Assembly: GCA_023662825.1 (NCBI GenBank)
Contig: JAMPIH010000001.1
Coordinates: forward strand, 1-64,000
Length of the DNA: 64,000 nt
Direction: 5' to 3'
From: Bacteroides sp.
Lineage (GTDB): Bacteria > Bacteroidota > Bacteroidia > Bacteroidales > P3
The notes under the pieces: model-generated
Databases searched by the model: none
The model's input: only the letters and a program-made list of their open reading frames with translations
What the model was told of the DNA's origin: nothing
Shown here: piece after piece, positions 1-12,392 of the stretch
Layout: each line of letters opens with the position of its first letter
Position numbering within the stretch: the stretch's first letter is position 1
Position numbers and translations under genes: made by a program

Positions 1-1
1 C

Positions 2-55
2 GGAAAGAAGAAAGTTCAGAGCGGCTCCATCACCATTTTGGGTACGGCGGAATAA
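2..55 (+). CDS. 3' end of an unidentified upstream gene (partial)
   Basis: An open frame enters from the left edge and ends with TAA at 53-55, giving the C-terminal tail GKKKVQSGSITILGTAE. The stop lies nine bases before the recG start, the tight spacing seen elsewhere in this run of plus-strand genes, so it is probably the end of a co-transcribed gene. Too little remains to name the product. Confidence 0.4.
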   Translation, partial: GKKKVQSGSITILGTAE

Positions 56-64
56 TTTACGGAC

Positions 65-2167
65 ATGTTCGATTTCGGTTCACAGGAAATAGAATACCTC
101 AAGGGGGTCGGCCCGGCCAAGGCGCAAGTGCTGAAGGCCGAGGCGGGCATACGCACCTATTGGGACCTGCTGAACTATTTTCCGTTCCGCTATGTGGAAA
201 AGGGAAACTTCATCAAGATCGGACAGATACGCGACGACCGGAACCCAGTGGCGCTGCGGGGACGGATCCGCGCCATCGCCGAAAAGGGCTTCGGCAAAAG
301 CAAACGATTCACCGCCCTGCTGGGTGATGAAACGGGCAGCATAGAACTGGTGTGGTTCTCGGGCATCAAATGGATTTCGCAGAAGGTAAAGACCAACGCC
401 TTCGTAAGCGCCTACGGCAAGCCCAGCATCTTCAACCACCAGCTGAGCATAAACCACCCCGAAATCGAGGTGATCGACCCCGACAAGCCCGCCGTGGAAG
501 AGGGTTTGGGCATACAGCCGCTCTATCCCTCCACCGAAAACATGAAGAACCGGGGATTGACGGCCAAGGCGATGGCGAACATCACGCAGAACCTCTGCCA
601 ACAAGCCTACAAGAGCATTCCCGAGATCATTCCGCAGCCGGTGGTGCAACGCTACCGCCTGCTCTCGCGCGAAGACGCCTACCGCCAGATACACCACCCC
701 AACGACCTGGCCTTTGCCGAAGCCGCGCGCCAACGGCTCAAGTTCGAGGAACTGCTGCTGTTGCAGCTCAAGATACTCAAGCAGAAACTGCGCGCAAGCA
801 AGGTGCGCGGCCTGGTGTTCGACAAGGTGGGCGACAACTTCCTGTACTTCTTCAACAACAACCTGGCGTTCGAGCTTACCAGTGCGCAAAAGCGAGTGGT
901 AAAGGAAATACGCGGCGACACCCGCACGGGCTATCAGATGAACCGCCTCCTGCAGGGCGATGTGGGCAGCGGAAAAACCATCGTGGCGCTCATGTGCATG
1001 CTCTTGGCGGTGGATAACGGGTTTCAGGCCTGCCTGATGGCGCCTACCGAAATTTTGGCCAAACAGCACTTCGCGAGCCTCTCGAAAATGCTGGCCAAGA
1101 TGAACGTACGCATAGGCCTGCTTACGGGTTCCACCGCCAAGAAAGACCGCGACATACTGCTGAACCTGCTCTCCGACGGGCAGATGCACCTGCTGGTGGG
1201 CACGCACGCGGTGCTGGAAGACCCGGTGAAGTTTCAGAACCTCGGCCTGGCGGTAATCGACGAGCAGCACCGCTTCGGGGTGGCGCAGCGCGCCAAACTC
1301 TGGGCCAAGGGCAAGGTGCCCCCGCACGTGCTGGTGATGACGGCCACGCCCATTCCGCGCACACTCGGCATGACCCTCTACGGCGACCTGGAAGTGTCGG
1401 TGATCGACGAGCTGCCGCCCAACCGCAAGCCCGTGAAGACCGTGCACCTTACCGACCGCGACCGGCTCAAGCTGTTCGCCTTCATGCGGCAGGAAATCGC
1501 CAAGGGACGGCAGGTGTACATCGTTTACCCGCTGATCCAGGAATCGGAGAACTCGGATCTGAAAGACCTGATGGACGGCTACGAAAGCATAAGCCGCGCC
1601 TTTCCCATACCCGACTATCAATTGAGCATCGTGCACGGCAGGATGAAGCCCGAGGCCAAGGAGTTCGAGATGCAGCGGTTCAAGAAAGGCGAAACGCAGA
1701 TCATGGTGGCCACCACGGTAATCGAGGTGGGGGTCGATGTACCCAACGCCAGCGTGATGGTGATCGAGAACAGCGAGCGTTTCGGGCTGGCGCAACTGCA
1801 CCAGCTGCGCGGCCGCGTGGGGCGCGGGGCGGAACAGTCGTTCTGTATCCTCATGACTTCCGACAAGCTGAGCGAAGACGGCAAGGAACGCATCAACACG
1901 ATGGTGGCCACCAACGACGGCTTCAAGATTGCCGAAGCCGACCTTAAGCTGCGCGGCCCCGGCGACCTGCAGGGCACGCGCCAGAGCGGACTGCTGGCAC
2001 TGAGGCTGGCGGATATCGTGCAGGACGAGAACATCGTGCGGGCGGCGCGTTATACCGCCACCGAGATACTTCAGGACGACCCCGACCTGGTGAAGCCCGA
2101 ACACCAAGGCCTGGCAAGGGAACTGCAGAAAGAGGGGAAAGAAAACTTCTGGGCAAAAATAAGCTGA
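65..2167 (+). CDS. recG: ATP-dependent DNA helicase RecG
   Basis: RecG is a superfamily 2 helicase that regresses stalled replication forks and processes Holliday junctions. The 700-residue length is normal for the family. An N-terminal wedge/OB-fold region (about residues 50-150) precedes the helicase core: Walker A GDVGSGKT near 298-305, the RecG-type DEQH box at 399-402, motif III with MTATPIPRT, and a C-terminal GRVGRG motif VI. The ATG at 65 gives the typical start, reaching a helix-hairpin-like KGVGPAKA segment straight away. The gene ends one base before uvrA begins, so the two DNA-repair genes are almost certainly co-transcribed. Confidence 0.97.
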   Translation: MFDFGSQEIEYLKGVGPAKAQVLKAEAGIRTYWDLLNYFPFRYVEKGNFIKIGQIRDDRNPVALRGRIRAIAEKGFGKSKRFTALLGDETGSIELVWFSGIKWISQKVKTNAFVSAYGKPSIFNHQLSINHPEIEVIDPDKPAVEEGLGIQPLYPSTENMKNRGLTAKAMANITQNLCQQAYKSIPEIIPQPVVQRYRLLSREDAYRQIHHPNDLAFAEAARQRLKFEELLLLQLKILKQKLRASKVRGLVFDKVGDNFLYFFNNNLAFELTSAQKRVVKEIRGDTRTGYQMNRLLQGDVGSGKTIVALMCMLLAVDNGFQACLMAPTEILAKQHFASLSKMLAKMNVRIGLLTGSTAKKDRDILLNLLSDGQMHLLVGTHAVLEDPVKFQNLGLAVIDEQHRFGVAQRAKLWAKGKVPPHVLVMTATPIPRTLGMTLYGDLEVSVIDELPPNRKPVKTVHLTDRDRLKLFAFMRQEIAKGRQVYIVYPLIQESENSDLKDLMDGYESISRAFPIPDYQLSIVHGRMKPEAKEFEMQRFKKGETQIMVATTVIEVGVDVPNASVMVIENSERFGLAQLHQLRGRVGRGAEQSFCILMTSDKLSEDGKERINTMVATNDGFKIAEADLKLRGPGDLQGTRQSGLLALRLADIVQDENIVRAARYTATEILQDDPDLVKPEHQGLARELQKEGKENFWAKIS

Positions 2168-2168
2168 C

Positions 2169-5020
<2,852 letters not shown>

Positions 5021-5033
<13 letters not shown>

Positions 5034-6724
5034 AAATCATCTGCAAGAACACGGGAATACGCAAGGAATATCCCATGGGCGTTACCTTGGCGCAGATAGC
5101 CGCCGACCAGAACATCGTGCTGCAAGACGATATCCTGGGCGCCAAGTGCAACAACAAGCTGCGCGAGCTCTCGTACGAAATCTACAAGCCAAAAACGGTG
5201 GAGTTCATCGACATACACGACCCGATCGGCTACGCGATGTACCTGCGTTCCATGGTGTTCATCCTCTTCAAGGCCGTGCGCGACCTTTGGCCCGAATGCA
5301 CGCTCAAGGTGGAACACGCCCTGCCCCTGGGCAGTTACTGCGAGATTATAGGCCGCACCGGCCCGCTCACGCTCGATATGGTGCTGAGGCTGCGCCACCG
5401 CATGCAGGAAATCGTGGATGCGAGAATCCCGTTCCAGCGCAACGTGCTGCCCACCGACGAGGCCATCGAGATCTTCAAGAAGAACCGCCTCAACGAAAAG
5501 GGGCTGCTGTTCCAGACCCGGAGCGAGCTCTACACCACCGTCTATACATTGGACGACGTTTCCAACTATTTTTACGGCTACCTGGTGCCCGACACCGGCT
5601 ATATCAAGCGGTTCCACATAGATCGCTATTTCGGCAACGGCCTCATCGCCATGCGCCCCGACGTGCAGGAACTTATCAGCAAGGATGCCAAACTGTTCAT
5701 CAAGACCCTGATCAAGGACGCCATCAACGGCGGCAGCAAGCTCTTCAAGACCTATCAGGAACAGAAGGAATGGCTCGACATCATGGGCGTTCCCTACGTG
5801 GGCAACCTCAACAAGGCGGTGCTGGAGGAAGGCCCGGGACGGATCATCAAGATTTCGGAAGCCCTGCAGGAAAAGAAGATCGCCAATATCGCCGACATGG
5901 TGGTGCAGGATCCCGACCGCCGCATCGTGCTCATAAGCGGCCCTTCCAGTTCGGGAAAGACCTCCTTCTGCAAGCGCCTGTCGATACAGTTGCAGGTGCT
6001 GGGCTATCAGACGGCCGAGATTTCGTTAGACGATTACTTCGTGGACCGCGAGAAAACCCCTCTGGACGAGAACGGAGAATACGATTTCGAGTGTATCGAG
6101 GCCATCGACCGCGACTTCTTCAACCAACAGCTCGACCAGATGCTGGAGGCCAAGAAAGACACCGAAATCAAGCTGCCCACCTACGACTTCAAGGACGGGA
6201 AACGCAAGTTCTTAGGCAAGAAAGTAAAGGTAACGCCCAAGACTATCCTGATTATCGAAGGCATCCACGGGCTGAACCCGGCCCTGACCACCATCGACAG
6301 CCGCTATACGTTCAAAGTCTTCGTTTCGGCGCTCACCCATATCAGCATCGACACGCAGAATCCGGTGAGCAGCACCGACAACCGCCTGATACGCCGTATC
6401 GTGCGCGACAACAACTTCCGGGGCAACACGGCCCTCGACACGCTTAAACGCTGGGCCAGCGTGCGCCGGGGCGAGAACCAGAACATATTCCCCTATCAGG
6501 AAAACGCCGACGTGATGTTCAATTCCGCGCTGCTTTTCGAATTGGGAGTACTCAAGAAACACGCCGAGCCGCTCTTGCGCGAGATTCCCGAAAGCTCGGA
6601 ACACTACGGCGAGGCGCACCGCCTGCTCAAGTTCCTGTCTTATTTCGTATCCATCGACGAAAAGGAAATCCCGCCCACTTCCATCCTGCGCGAGTTTCTG
6701 GGCGGCAGCAGTTTCATGTATTAA
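5021..6724 (+). CDS. Nucleoside (uridine-like) kinase with threonyl-tRNA-synthetase-like N-terminus
   Basis: The N-terminal 60 residues look like a TGS ubiquitin-like domain (IRKEYPMGVTLAQIAADQ), followed by a segment like the second domain of threonyl-tRNA synthetase. The C-terminal half is a phosphoribulokinase/uridine kinase domain with P-loop GPSSSGKT at about 307-314, a SLDDYFVDR motif, and a later GIHGLNPAL segment. This fused architecture is a known 550-560-residue nucleoside kinase type common in Bacteroidetes and Firmicutes; the physiological substrate is not proven. The start overlaps uvrA by 13 bases, so translation is probably coupled. Confidence 0.88.
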
Positions 6725-6736
6725 CGACCACAACCA

Positions 6737-8068
6737 ATGACATCATTCAGTTCGGACAAGGAGATCTTCGACCTTTTCCTCAAACACCGGCAAATCTGCA
6801 CCGACACACGTAAGATCGTGCCCGGCTCCATTTTCTTCGCGCTCAAAGGCGAGAATTTCGACGCCAACACCTTTGCCCGGGACGCCATAGCCAAAGGCTG
6901 CGCCCACGCGGTGGTGGACAATCCTGCATATGCGGGCGACCGCTGCCTGCTGGTAAAGGACAGCCTGGAAACGCTGCGCAACATCGCCCTCATGTACCGC
7001 CGGTCGCTCGACATTCCCGTTATCGGCATCACCGGAACCAACGGAAAGACCACCACCAAGGAACTGGTACGCTCGGTGCTTTCGGTAAAGTTCAAGGTGT
7101 ATGCGACCCAAGGGAACCTAAACAACCATATCGGCGTGCCTTTGAGCCTGCTGTCCATTCCCGAGGGAACGCAAATCGCCGTTATCGAGATGGGTGCGAA
7201 CCATCCGGGCGAGATCGCCGAACTGTGCAAGATCTCGCTGCCCACCTACGGCATCATCACCAACGTGGGCAAGGCGCACTTGGAAGGCTTCGGTTCGTTC
7301 GAGAACATCGTGAAGACCAAGACCGCCCTGTACGAGGCGGTACGGCAGAACAAAGGGAAGGTTTTCGTGAGCGAGAAAAGCCGCATCCTGATGAACGCCA
7401 GCCAGGGAATGGAAAGGTTCCTCTACGGCGAATCCACCGAAGTTTACCTACGGATGAGCCAGGAAGAGAATCAGGGAACCTATCTGTCGTGCCTGCTGCA
7501 TGCCGAAAGGGGGGCTGCGGAGACAGAGGTGCACACGCATCTGGTGGGTTTCTACAATATCGAGAACGTTTCGGCGGCCGCCTGCGCCGGACGCCACTTC
7601 GGCATGAACGACGAGGAGATCAAGCAGGGGATAGAAGGCTACGTGCCCACCAACCTGCGTTCGCAAAGCATCCAGGCCGGCGGCAACACGCTGATCGCCG
7701 ACACCTACAACGCCAATCCCACCAGCATGGAGGCGGCCATCGGGAATTTCGCCGCGCTGACGTTCCAAGGTGAAAAAACGGCCATCCTGGGCGATATGCT
7801 GGAACTGGGAGAAGCCTCGGACACCGAGCACCAACACGTTGTTGAACTGCTTATCTACCACAACATACCCGAAGCACTATTGATCGGAGCATGTTTCGCC
7901 AAGACCAAGCATCCGGAAAATTTCCGCAGCTTCATTTCGGTGGATGAACTGCTGGAACACTTACAACAACACCCTTTTACGCAGCGTTGCGTACTGATAA
8001 AGGGGTCGCACGGCATACATCTGGAAAAAGCCGTGGAATTCCTGAAAAAAGAAAAACGGCAGGCTTAG
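6737..8068 (+). CDS. murF: UDP-N-acetylmuramoyl-tripeptide--D-alanyl-D-alanine ligase
   Basis: MurF adds D-Ala-D-Ala to the UDP-MurNAc-tripeptide in the cytoplasm, completing the peptidoglycan precursor. The 443-residue protein has the Mur ligase order: an N-terminal substrate domain with DTRKIVPGSIFFALKG, the ATP-binding GTNGKTTTKE motif at about 100-109, the central EMGANHPGEI segment, and a C-terminal domain with DTYNANPTSM. It stands apart from the main mur cluster, in a run with repair genes. Its stop overlaps that of the opposing hydF by four bases. Confidence 0.96.
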   Translation: MTSFSSDKEIFDLFLKHRQICTDTRKIVPGSIFFALKGENFDANTFARDAIAKGCAHAVVDNPAYAGDRCLLVKDSLETLRNIALMYRRSLDIPVIGITGTNGKTTTKELVRSVLSVKFKVYATQGNLNNHIGVPLSLLSIPEGTQIAVIEMGANHPGEIAELCKISLPTYGIITNVGKAHLEGFGSFENIVKTKTALYEAVRQNKGKVFVSEKSRILMNASQGMERFLYGESTEVYLRMSQEENQGTYLSCLLHAERGAAETEVHTHLVGFYNIENVSAAACAGRHFGMNDEEIKQGIEGYVPTNLRSQSIQAGGNTLIADTYNANPTSMEAAIGNFAALTFQGEKTAILGDMLELGEASDTEHQHVVELLIYHNIPEALLIGACFAKTKHPENFRSFISVDELLEHLQQHPFTQRCVLIKGSHGIHLEKAVEFLKKEKRQA

Positions 8069-9312
8069 GATTCCCGCACGAACACCCTTGTGGCGCGTTC
8101 AAAGATGCCGCTTGCCCAAGCCAGGGCCATGCCGTAGTTGGCCACCGGCAGACCGGCATCCCGCAAGGTCTTTACGCGCTGCGCCAGCTGCCGCCCGGTG
8201 GCCATGCAGCCGCCGCACTGCACGGCAAGGGCAAAGCCCGAAAGGTCTTCGGGCAGCGGGTCGTTTCCCGACACGAAACAGAATTCCAGTTCCTTTCCGC
8301 TTTTCCTGCGGATGGCCGCCGGCAGCTTGACCCGGCCTATATCGTGGCAATTCACCTGATGGGTACAGGACTCGAGCATCAGTATTTTCTGTCCGTCGGC
8401 GAGTTTGTCCAATTGCCGCGTTCCGTGCAGATAGGTGTCGAAACCTCCTTTTTGCCGAGCCAGACAGATGCTGAATCCCGTAAGGGGCTGGCTGTCGGGC
8501 AAGAGTTCCTCCACCTGGGCGAAGGCCTGGCTGTCGGTAATCACCAAAGCGGGCGCGATAGGCAGCGAGGCCATTACGCCCGGCAATTCCTCCACGCGGC
8601 AAAGCACCGGCACGGCGTGAAAGTCCAGACACTGGCGCGCCAGCATCACCTGCGGCAGGATCAGCCGGTCTTTGGGCGCCTCGGCATCGATCGGACAGAC
8701 CAGCACCACCCTGTCGCCCGGCTTCACCAGACCCTGCAAGGCCAATACCGAGGGGGTATCCGGAGTGTTGCGCGCCATCAGTTCCCTTAGCTTCTCCACG
8801 ATCTCCACCACCGCATCGTACCCTTTTTCCCTTTGCTTCCGCTGTCTTTCTTCCGCCAGCGCCACACTGAAATCCAGCACTCCGCATTCGGGATAACGGG
8901 TCTGCAACATGGCGCGCAGGGCGGATGAAAGCGGCTTGCGGTCGGCCTTGTTGTGCAGAATCAGAAAGGGAACATCTTCTTTTTTCAGGCCGTCGGCAAA
9001 GGCCTGCTCGTCGGCGGCGAAAGTGTTGTCGGAAATCACCAGCAAGGCGGCATCCAGTCCCTGCACGGCGGCGAAGGCCTTGGCCGCACGGCGACCGCCC
9101 AGTTCACCCGTATCGTCGAAACCCGCCGTATCTATCAGCACGCAGTTTCCCAATCCGAAGAGTTCGCACGATTTCTTTACCGGATCGGCGGTGGTGCCGG
9201 GCGTTTCCGAAACGATGGAGGTCTGTTGTCCGGTAAGGAGGTTCATCAGGCTGCTTTTGCCTTGATTGCGCTTTCCGAACAAGGCGATGTGTAAGGGCTG
9301 TCGATTTTTCAT
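8065..9312 (-). CDS. hydF: [FeFe]-hydrogenase H-cluster maturation GTPase HydF
   Basis: HydF is the scaffold GTPase on which the 2Fe subcluster of [FeFe]-hydrogenase is assembled with HydE and HydG. The N-terminal GTPase domain shows P-loop GKRNQGKS (13-20), PGTT and DTAGFDD. The C-terminal iron-sulphur domain has CTH at 316-318 and CGGC at 366-369, with 46 residues between the His and the residue before CGGC, matching the CxH...HCxxC family pattern. The residue before CGGC is Gln rather than His. HydE, HydG and the hydrogenase are not in this window. The gene implies anaerobic hydrogen metabolism. Confidence 0.93.
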   Translation of the reverse strand: MKNRQPLHIALFGKRNQGKSSLMNLLTGQQTSIVSETPGTTADPVKKSCELFGLGNCVLIDTAGFDDTGELGGRRAAKAFAAVQGLDAALLVISDNTFAADEQAFADGLKKEDVPFLILHNKADRKPLSSALRAMLQTRYPECGVLDFSVALAEERQRKQREKGYDAVVEIVEKLRELMARNTPDTPSVLALQGLVKPGDRVVLVCPIDAEAPKDRLILPQVMLARQCLDFHAVPVLCRVEELPGVMASLPIAPALVITDSQAFAQVEELLPDSQPLTGFSICLARQKGGFDTYLHGTRQLDKLADGQKILMLESCTHQVNCHDIGRVKLPAAIRRKSGKELEFCFVSGNDPLPEDLSGFALAVQCGGCMATGRQLAQRVKTLRDAGLPVANYGMALAWASGIFERATRVFVRES

Positions 9313-9400
9313 GGCGGGGCAAAATTAAGCAAGTTCGCCATACGAAAACAGAGTCATCTCCCTTAAATTACCCCTATGCTAACATCAAATAACCTTTCAG

Positions 9401-10330
9401 ATGGAGAAATTCAATTTCCGAAAAGTCGCCAGCCTATGGCGCGAAGAAAAACGAGAGCTTGTAAAACGTTCCACCATGGCGGCCTATTCGCTGATTCTCG
9501 AAAAGCACCTGCTGCCTTCGTTCGGACGGATGCCGCAGCTTACCGAAAGGTCCGTGCAGGATTTCGTGCTGCGGAAAATCAAAAACGGCCTGAGCCAGAA
9601 GAGCGTCAAGGATGCCTTGTTCGTACTTAAAATGGTGACCCGCTTCGGCGAGAAAAAGGGCATGATGCCGCACCACGAATGGGACATCCGGTTCCCCACC
9701 GAACAGTCTGCCAAAGAACTTCCGGTTATAAGCGTGGAACATCAACGCAAGCTCATGCGCTATCTGCTGAACCATTTCAGTTTCCGAAACCTCGGCATCT
9801 TCATCTGCCTGCACACGGGAATGCGCATCGGCGAACTGTGCGCCATGCAATGGCGGGACATCGACCTGGAGCGGGACGTGATCACCGTAAGCAAGACCAT
9901 CGAACGCATTTACGTGGTGGAGGGCCGGCGCAAACACACCGAGCTGATTGTTTCCACGCCCAAAACGCCCCTTTCCCAACGCGAGATTCCGATTTCGAAA
10001 GAGTTGCGGAGAACGCTTAAACCCTTGATGTGCTTTGCAGAACCCGATTTCTACGTGCTTACCAACAAGGCCACGCCCACCGAACCGCGCACCTACCGGA
10101 AATATTACAGGACGCTTATGGAAACGCTCCACCTGCCCGTCATCAAGTTCCACGGCCTGCGCCACAGTTTCGCCACCCGCTGCATCGAGAGCAAGTGCGA
10201 CTACAAGACCGTGAGCGTGATTTTGGGTCATTCCAGCATAGCCACCACGCTGAACCTCTACGTGCACCCCGACATGGAGCAGAAAAAACGCTGCATAGAA
10301 CGCATGAACAAGACCTTGGGGCGGTTGTAA
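9401..10330 (+). CDS. Tyrosine recombinase / phage-type integrase (orphan)
   Basis: This 309-residue site-specific recombinase has an N-terminal SAM-like core-binding domain (about 1-95) and a complete catalytic domain: Arg142 in TGMRIGE, HGLRH with His251 and Arg254, LGH with His277, and the nucleophile Tyr287 in LNLYVH. The size fits a Xer-like or small invertase-type integrase rather than a conjugative-transposon integrase. It sits alone between hydF and rlmN with no transposition, mobilisation or phage genes nearby and no obvious attachment repeats in the short flanks. It may be an element relic, a chromosomal invertase acting elsewhere, or a Xer paralogue. Confidence 0.9.
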   Translation: MEKFNFRKVASLWREEKRELVKRSTMAAYSLILEKHLLPSFGRMPQLTERSVQDFVLRKIKNGLSQKSVKDALFVLKMVTRFGEKKGMMPHHEWDIRFPTEQSAKELPVISVEHQRKLMRYLLNHFSFRNLGIFICLHTGMRIGELCAMQWRDIDLERDVITVSKTIERIYVVEGRRKHTELIVSTPKTPLSQREIPISKELRRTLKPLMCFAEPDFYVLTNKATPTEPRTYRKYYRTLMETLHLPVIKFHGLRHSFATRCIESKCDYKTVSVILGHSSIATTLNLYVHPDMEQKKRCIERMNKTLGRL

Positions 10331-10336
10331 AAGCGT

Positions 10337-10344
10337 TATCTTTG
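10337..10344 (+). promoter_or_regulatory. Promoter -7 element (TATCTTTG) of rlmN
   Basis: TATCTTTG matches the Bacteroidetes TAnnTTTG box and TTG lies 18 bases upstream. It ends only four bases before the rlmN ATG, so transcription would begin at or next to the start codon. Confidence 0.7.
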
Positions 10345-10348
10345 CGGT

Positions 10349-11395
10349 ATGGAACAGCATGAGATTTTATTGGGCAAGAGCCTGGAGGAACTGCAGGGGC
10401 TTTGCGCGGAATTAGGGTTCAGGAAGTTTACCGCCAGACAGATCTGCGAGTGGATCTACCGGAAGAAAGTGCGGAACGTAGCGCAGATGACCAACCTTTC
10501 GCTCAAAGACCGCGCCATCTTGGAACAGGCGGCTATCATCGGACTGCACGAGCCTTTGCAGGCACAACAGTCGGCCGACGGCACCAGAAAATACCTCTTC
10601 GCCAGCCCCGGTGCCGAAAGCCGTCCGGGGCAGTCCGGATTCATCGAGTCGGTTATGATTCCCGACGGCGGACGCGCCACCCTCTGCGTGAGTTCCCAGT
10701 CAGGCTGCCGCATGAACTGCGCCTTCTGCGCCACCGGCAGCCAAGGCTTCAACCATCATCTGCCGGCGAACCAGATACTGAACCAGATTTGCTCCGTGCC
10801 CGAATCCGACCTCCTCACCAACCTCGTGTTCATGGGCATGGGCGAACCTTTCGACAATCTCGACAATGTGCTTAAGGCACTCCAGGTGCTCACCTCTCCA
10901 TGGGGCTGGGCGTGGAGCCCCACCCGCATCACGGTTTCCACCGTGGGCGTCACCCCGCAGCTGCCGCGTTTTATGGAAGAATGCCGCTGCCACCTGGCCA
11001 TAAGCCTGCACAATCCCTTTGCCGGCGAACGCGCCGAACTGATGCCGGTGGAAAAGGCCTACCCCGTAAAGGAACTGGTGGAACTGCTCAAGACCTACGA
11101 CTGGTCCGGGCAACGGCGGGTTTCGTTCGAATATATCCTGATAGACGGGTTCAACGACACGCCCCGGCACGCCCTGGCCACCGCCCGGCTGCTGCATGGT
11201 CTGCCCTGCCGCGTGAACCTGATCAACTACCACGAGGTGCCGGGCAAGCCCTACCGGAAATCGAGCCCGCAGAAAACGGAAAGTTTTCAGAAGATATTGC
11301 AGGAAAAAGGCATTACCTGCACCCTGCGCAGGTCGCGGGGAGAAGACATCATGGCCGCCTGCGGACTGCTGGCCAAAACGAAGGGCGGAAAATAA
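10349..11395 (+). CDS. rlmN: 23S rRNA (adenine2503-C2)-methyltransferase RlmN
   Basis: RlmN is a radical SAM enzyme that methylates A2503 of 23S rRNA and A37 of some tRNAs. The radical SAM cluster motif CRMNCAFC spans Cys120, Cys124 and Cys127, followed by ATGSQGF, the GMGEPFDN segment, and a C-terminal RRSRGEDI(M)AACG stretch carrying the methyl-accepting Cys. The 348-residue length is typical. The N-terminal segment LGKSLEELQGLCAELGF matches the family start, so the ATG at 10349 is preferred although it lies directly after the promoter box. Confidence 0.96.
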   Translation: MEQHEILLGKSLEELQGLCAELGFRKFTARQICEWIYRKKVRNVAQMTNLSLKDRAILEQAAIIGLHEPLQAQQSADGTRKYLFASPGAESRPGQSGFIESVMIPDGGRATLCVSSQSGCRMNCAFCATGSQGFNHHLPANQILNQICSVPESDLLTNLVFMGMGEPFDNLDNVLKALQVLTSPWGWAWSPTRITVSTVGVTPQLPRFMEECRCHLAISLHNPFAGERAELMPVEKAYPVKELVELLKTYDWSGQRRVSFEYILIDGFNDTPRHALATARLLHGLPCRVNLINYHEVPGKPYRKSSPQKTESFQKILQEKGITCTLRRSRGEDIMAACGLLAKTKGGK

Positions 11396-11408
11396 GAGAG
11401 GAAACGCG

Positions 11409-12389
11409 TTACCGGCTTCTCAATCGGGCCAAGAAATCGGGGGTCTTGTCCTCGCTCTCGATGTTCAGTTTCTTGCGTATCTTGTAGATGGTGGTTTCCA
11501 CCGTGCGCACAGAACGGTTGGTTAGTTCGGCTATGTCTTTGGTGGTCATGCCCAACGAAAGCAAGGCGCAGAGCCTGAGTTCGTAGGGGGTCATCTCTTC
11601 GGAAGAGGTGCTTTCCAACTTCTGCCAGAAACCGGGATGTATCTTTTCGAAACAGTTCTTGTATTCTTCCCATTCGCTCTTGGCATCCAGCAACTTGACA
11701 GCCGCCATCAGTTCGGAAAGCTTTTCCTTGCGCGAATCGTCGGTCTTGGCCGCCGCCACCTTCTTGATGCCGTCGGTAAGGGTCAGCAGCAGTTCATGGC
11801 TCTTGAGGAGCAATAACTGTTCGTCGGCGTTCAGTTCGGGAAGTTGCGCGGAAACGGCTTCGGGCTTAACTTCGGGTTCATGCTGCCGCTTCGGTTCCAC
11901 CCTGGCCGCCGGTTTGGGTTCGGGCATCAGCACCGACTGCAATCCGGCTTCCTCCACCGCCGGCTTTTGCTGTACGGGAGCCGGCTCGGGCATCTTCGCT
12001 TCCGGCTCGGCCACGGTTTTCTGCACGAAACCGGCAAAAGAGGCCTCCTGTTTCTTTGCGGGTTTGTCGCGCTTGTAATCCCAACTGGTATAAGGGCCTA
12101 CGGGTGTGGCCTGCACTGCGGGATCCACCTGATGGAACACCGGCAGCACTTCTTCTTCGGGTTCATCCTCGGGCTCGTCTTCCCGGCCGTGAAGCGTATC
12201 GAAACCGAACGAGAGGTCGCGCATCTTGTGCACCTTGCCGTCGTTTATCTCGAATCTTTCCTTGTTGCGCGTACGGCGCGACTTGGTGGTCAGCAGCACG
12301 ATGCCGGCCACGATAAGCGCCACACAGAGGCCGATGACAATCCAGACGTACACCGGCATTTCTTCAAGCTCGATTAAATTCTCACCCAT
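11409..12389 (-). CDS. Membrane-anchored LuxR-type DNA-binding protein
   Basis: A short N-terminus leads into one transmembrane helix (VYVWIVIGLCVALIVAGIVLL, about 13-33, described here in part by position), then a basic cytoplasmic stop-transfer segment, a long low-complexity Glu/Pro/Ala/Lys-rich linker (about 70-190), a helical region, and a C-terminal LuxR/GerE helix-turn-helix (about 262-320) with LRLCALLSLGMTTKDIA and SVRTVETTIYKIRKKL. In Bacteroidetes such HTH domains usually end TPR-bearing membrane proteins; no TPR is evident here. Its targets are unknown. Its start lies just downstream of the FKBP gene stop, suggesting co-transcription. Confidence 0.75.
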   Translation of the reverse strand: MGENLIELEEMPVYVWIVIGLCVALIVAGIVLLTTKSRRTRNKERFEINDGKVHKMRDLSFGFDTLHGREDEPEDEPEEEVLPVFHQVDPAVQATPVGPYTSWDYKRDKPAKKQEASFAGFVQKTVAEPEAKMPEPAPVQQKPAVEEAGLQSVLMPEPKPAARVEPKRQHEPEVKPEAVSAQLPELNADEQLLLLKSHELLLTLTDGIKKVAAAKTDDSRKEKLSELMAAVKLLDAKSEWEEYKNCFEKIHPGFWQKLESTSSEEMTPYELRLCALLSLGMTTKDIAELTNRSVRTVETTIYKIRKKLNIESEDKTPDFLARLRSR

Positions 12390-12392
12390 GGC

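Noticed and set aside
9401..10330. A complete prophage or conjugative transposon carried by the tyrosine recombinase
   Set aside because: Neighbouring genes are hydF and rlmN, both core, and no structural, mobilisation or replication genes occur nearby.
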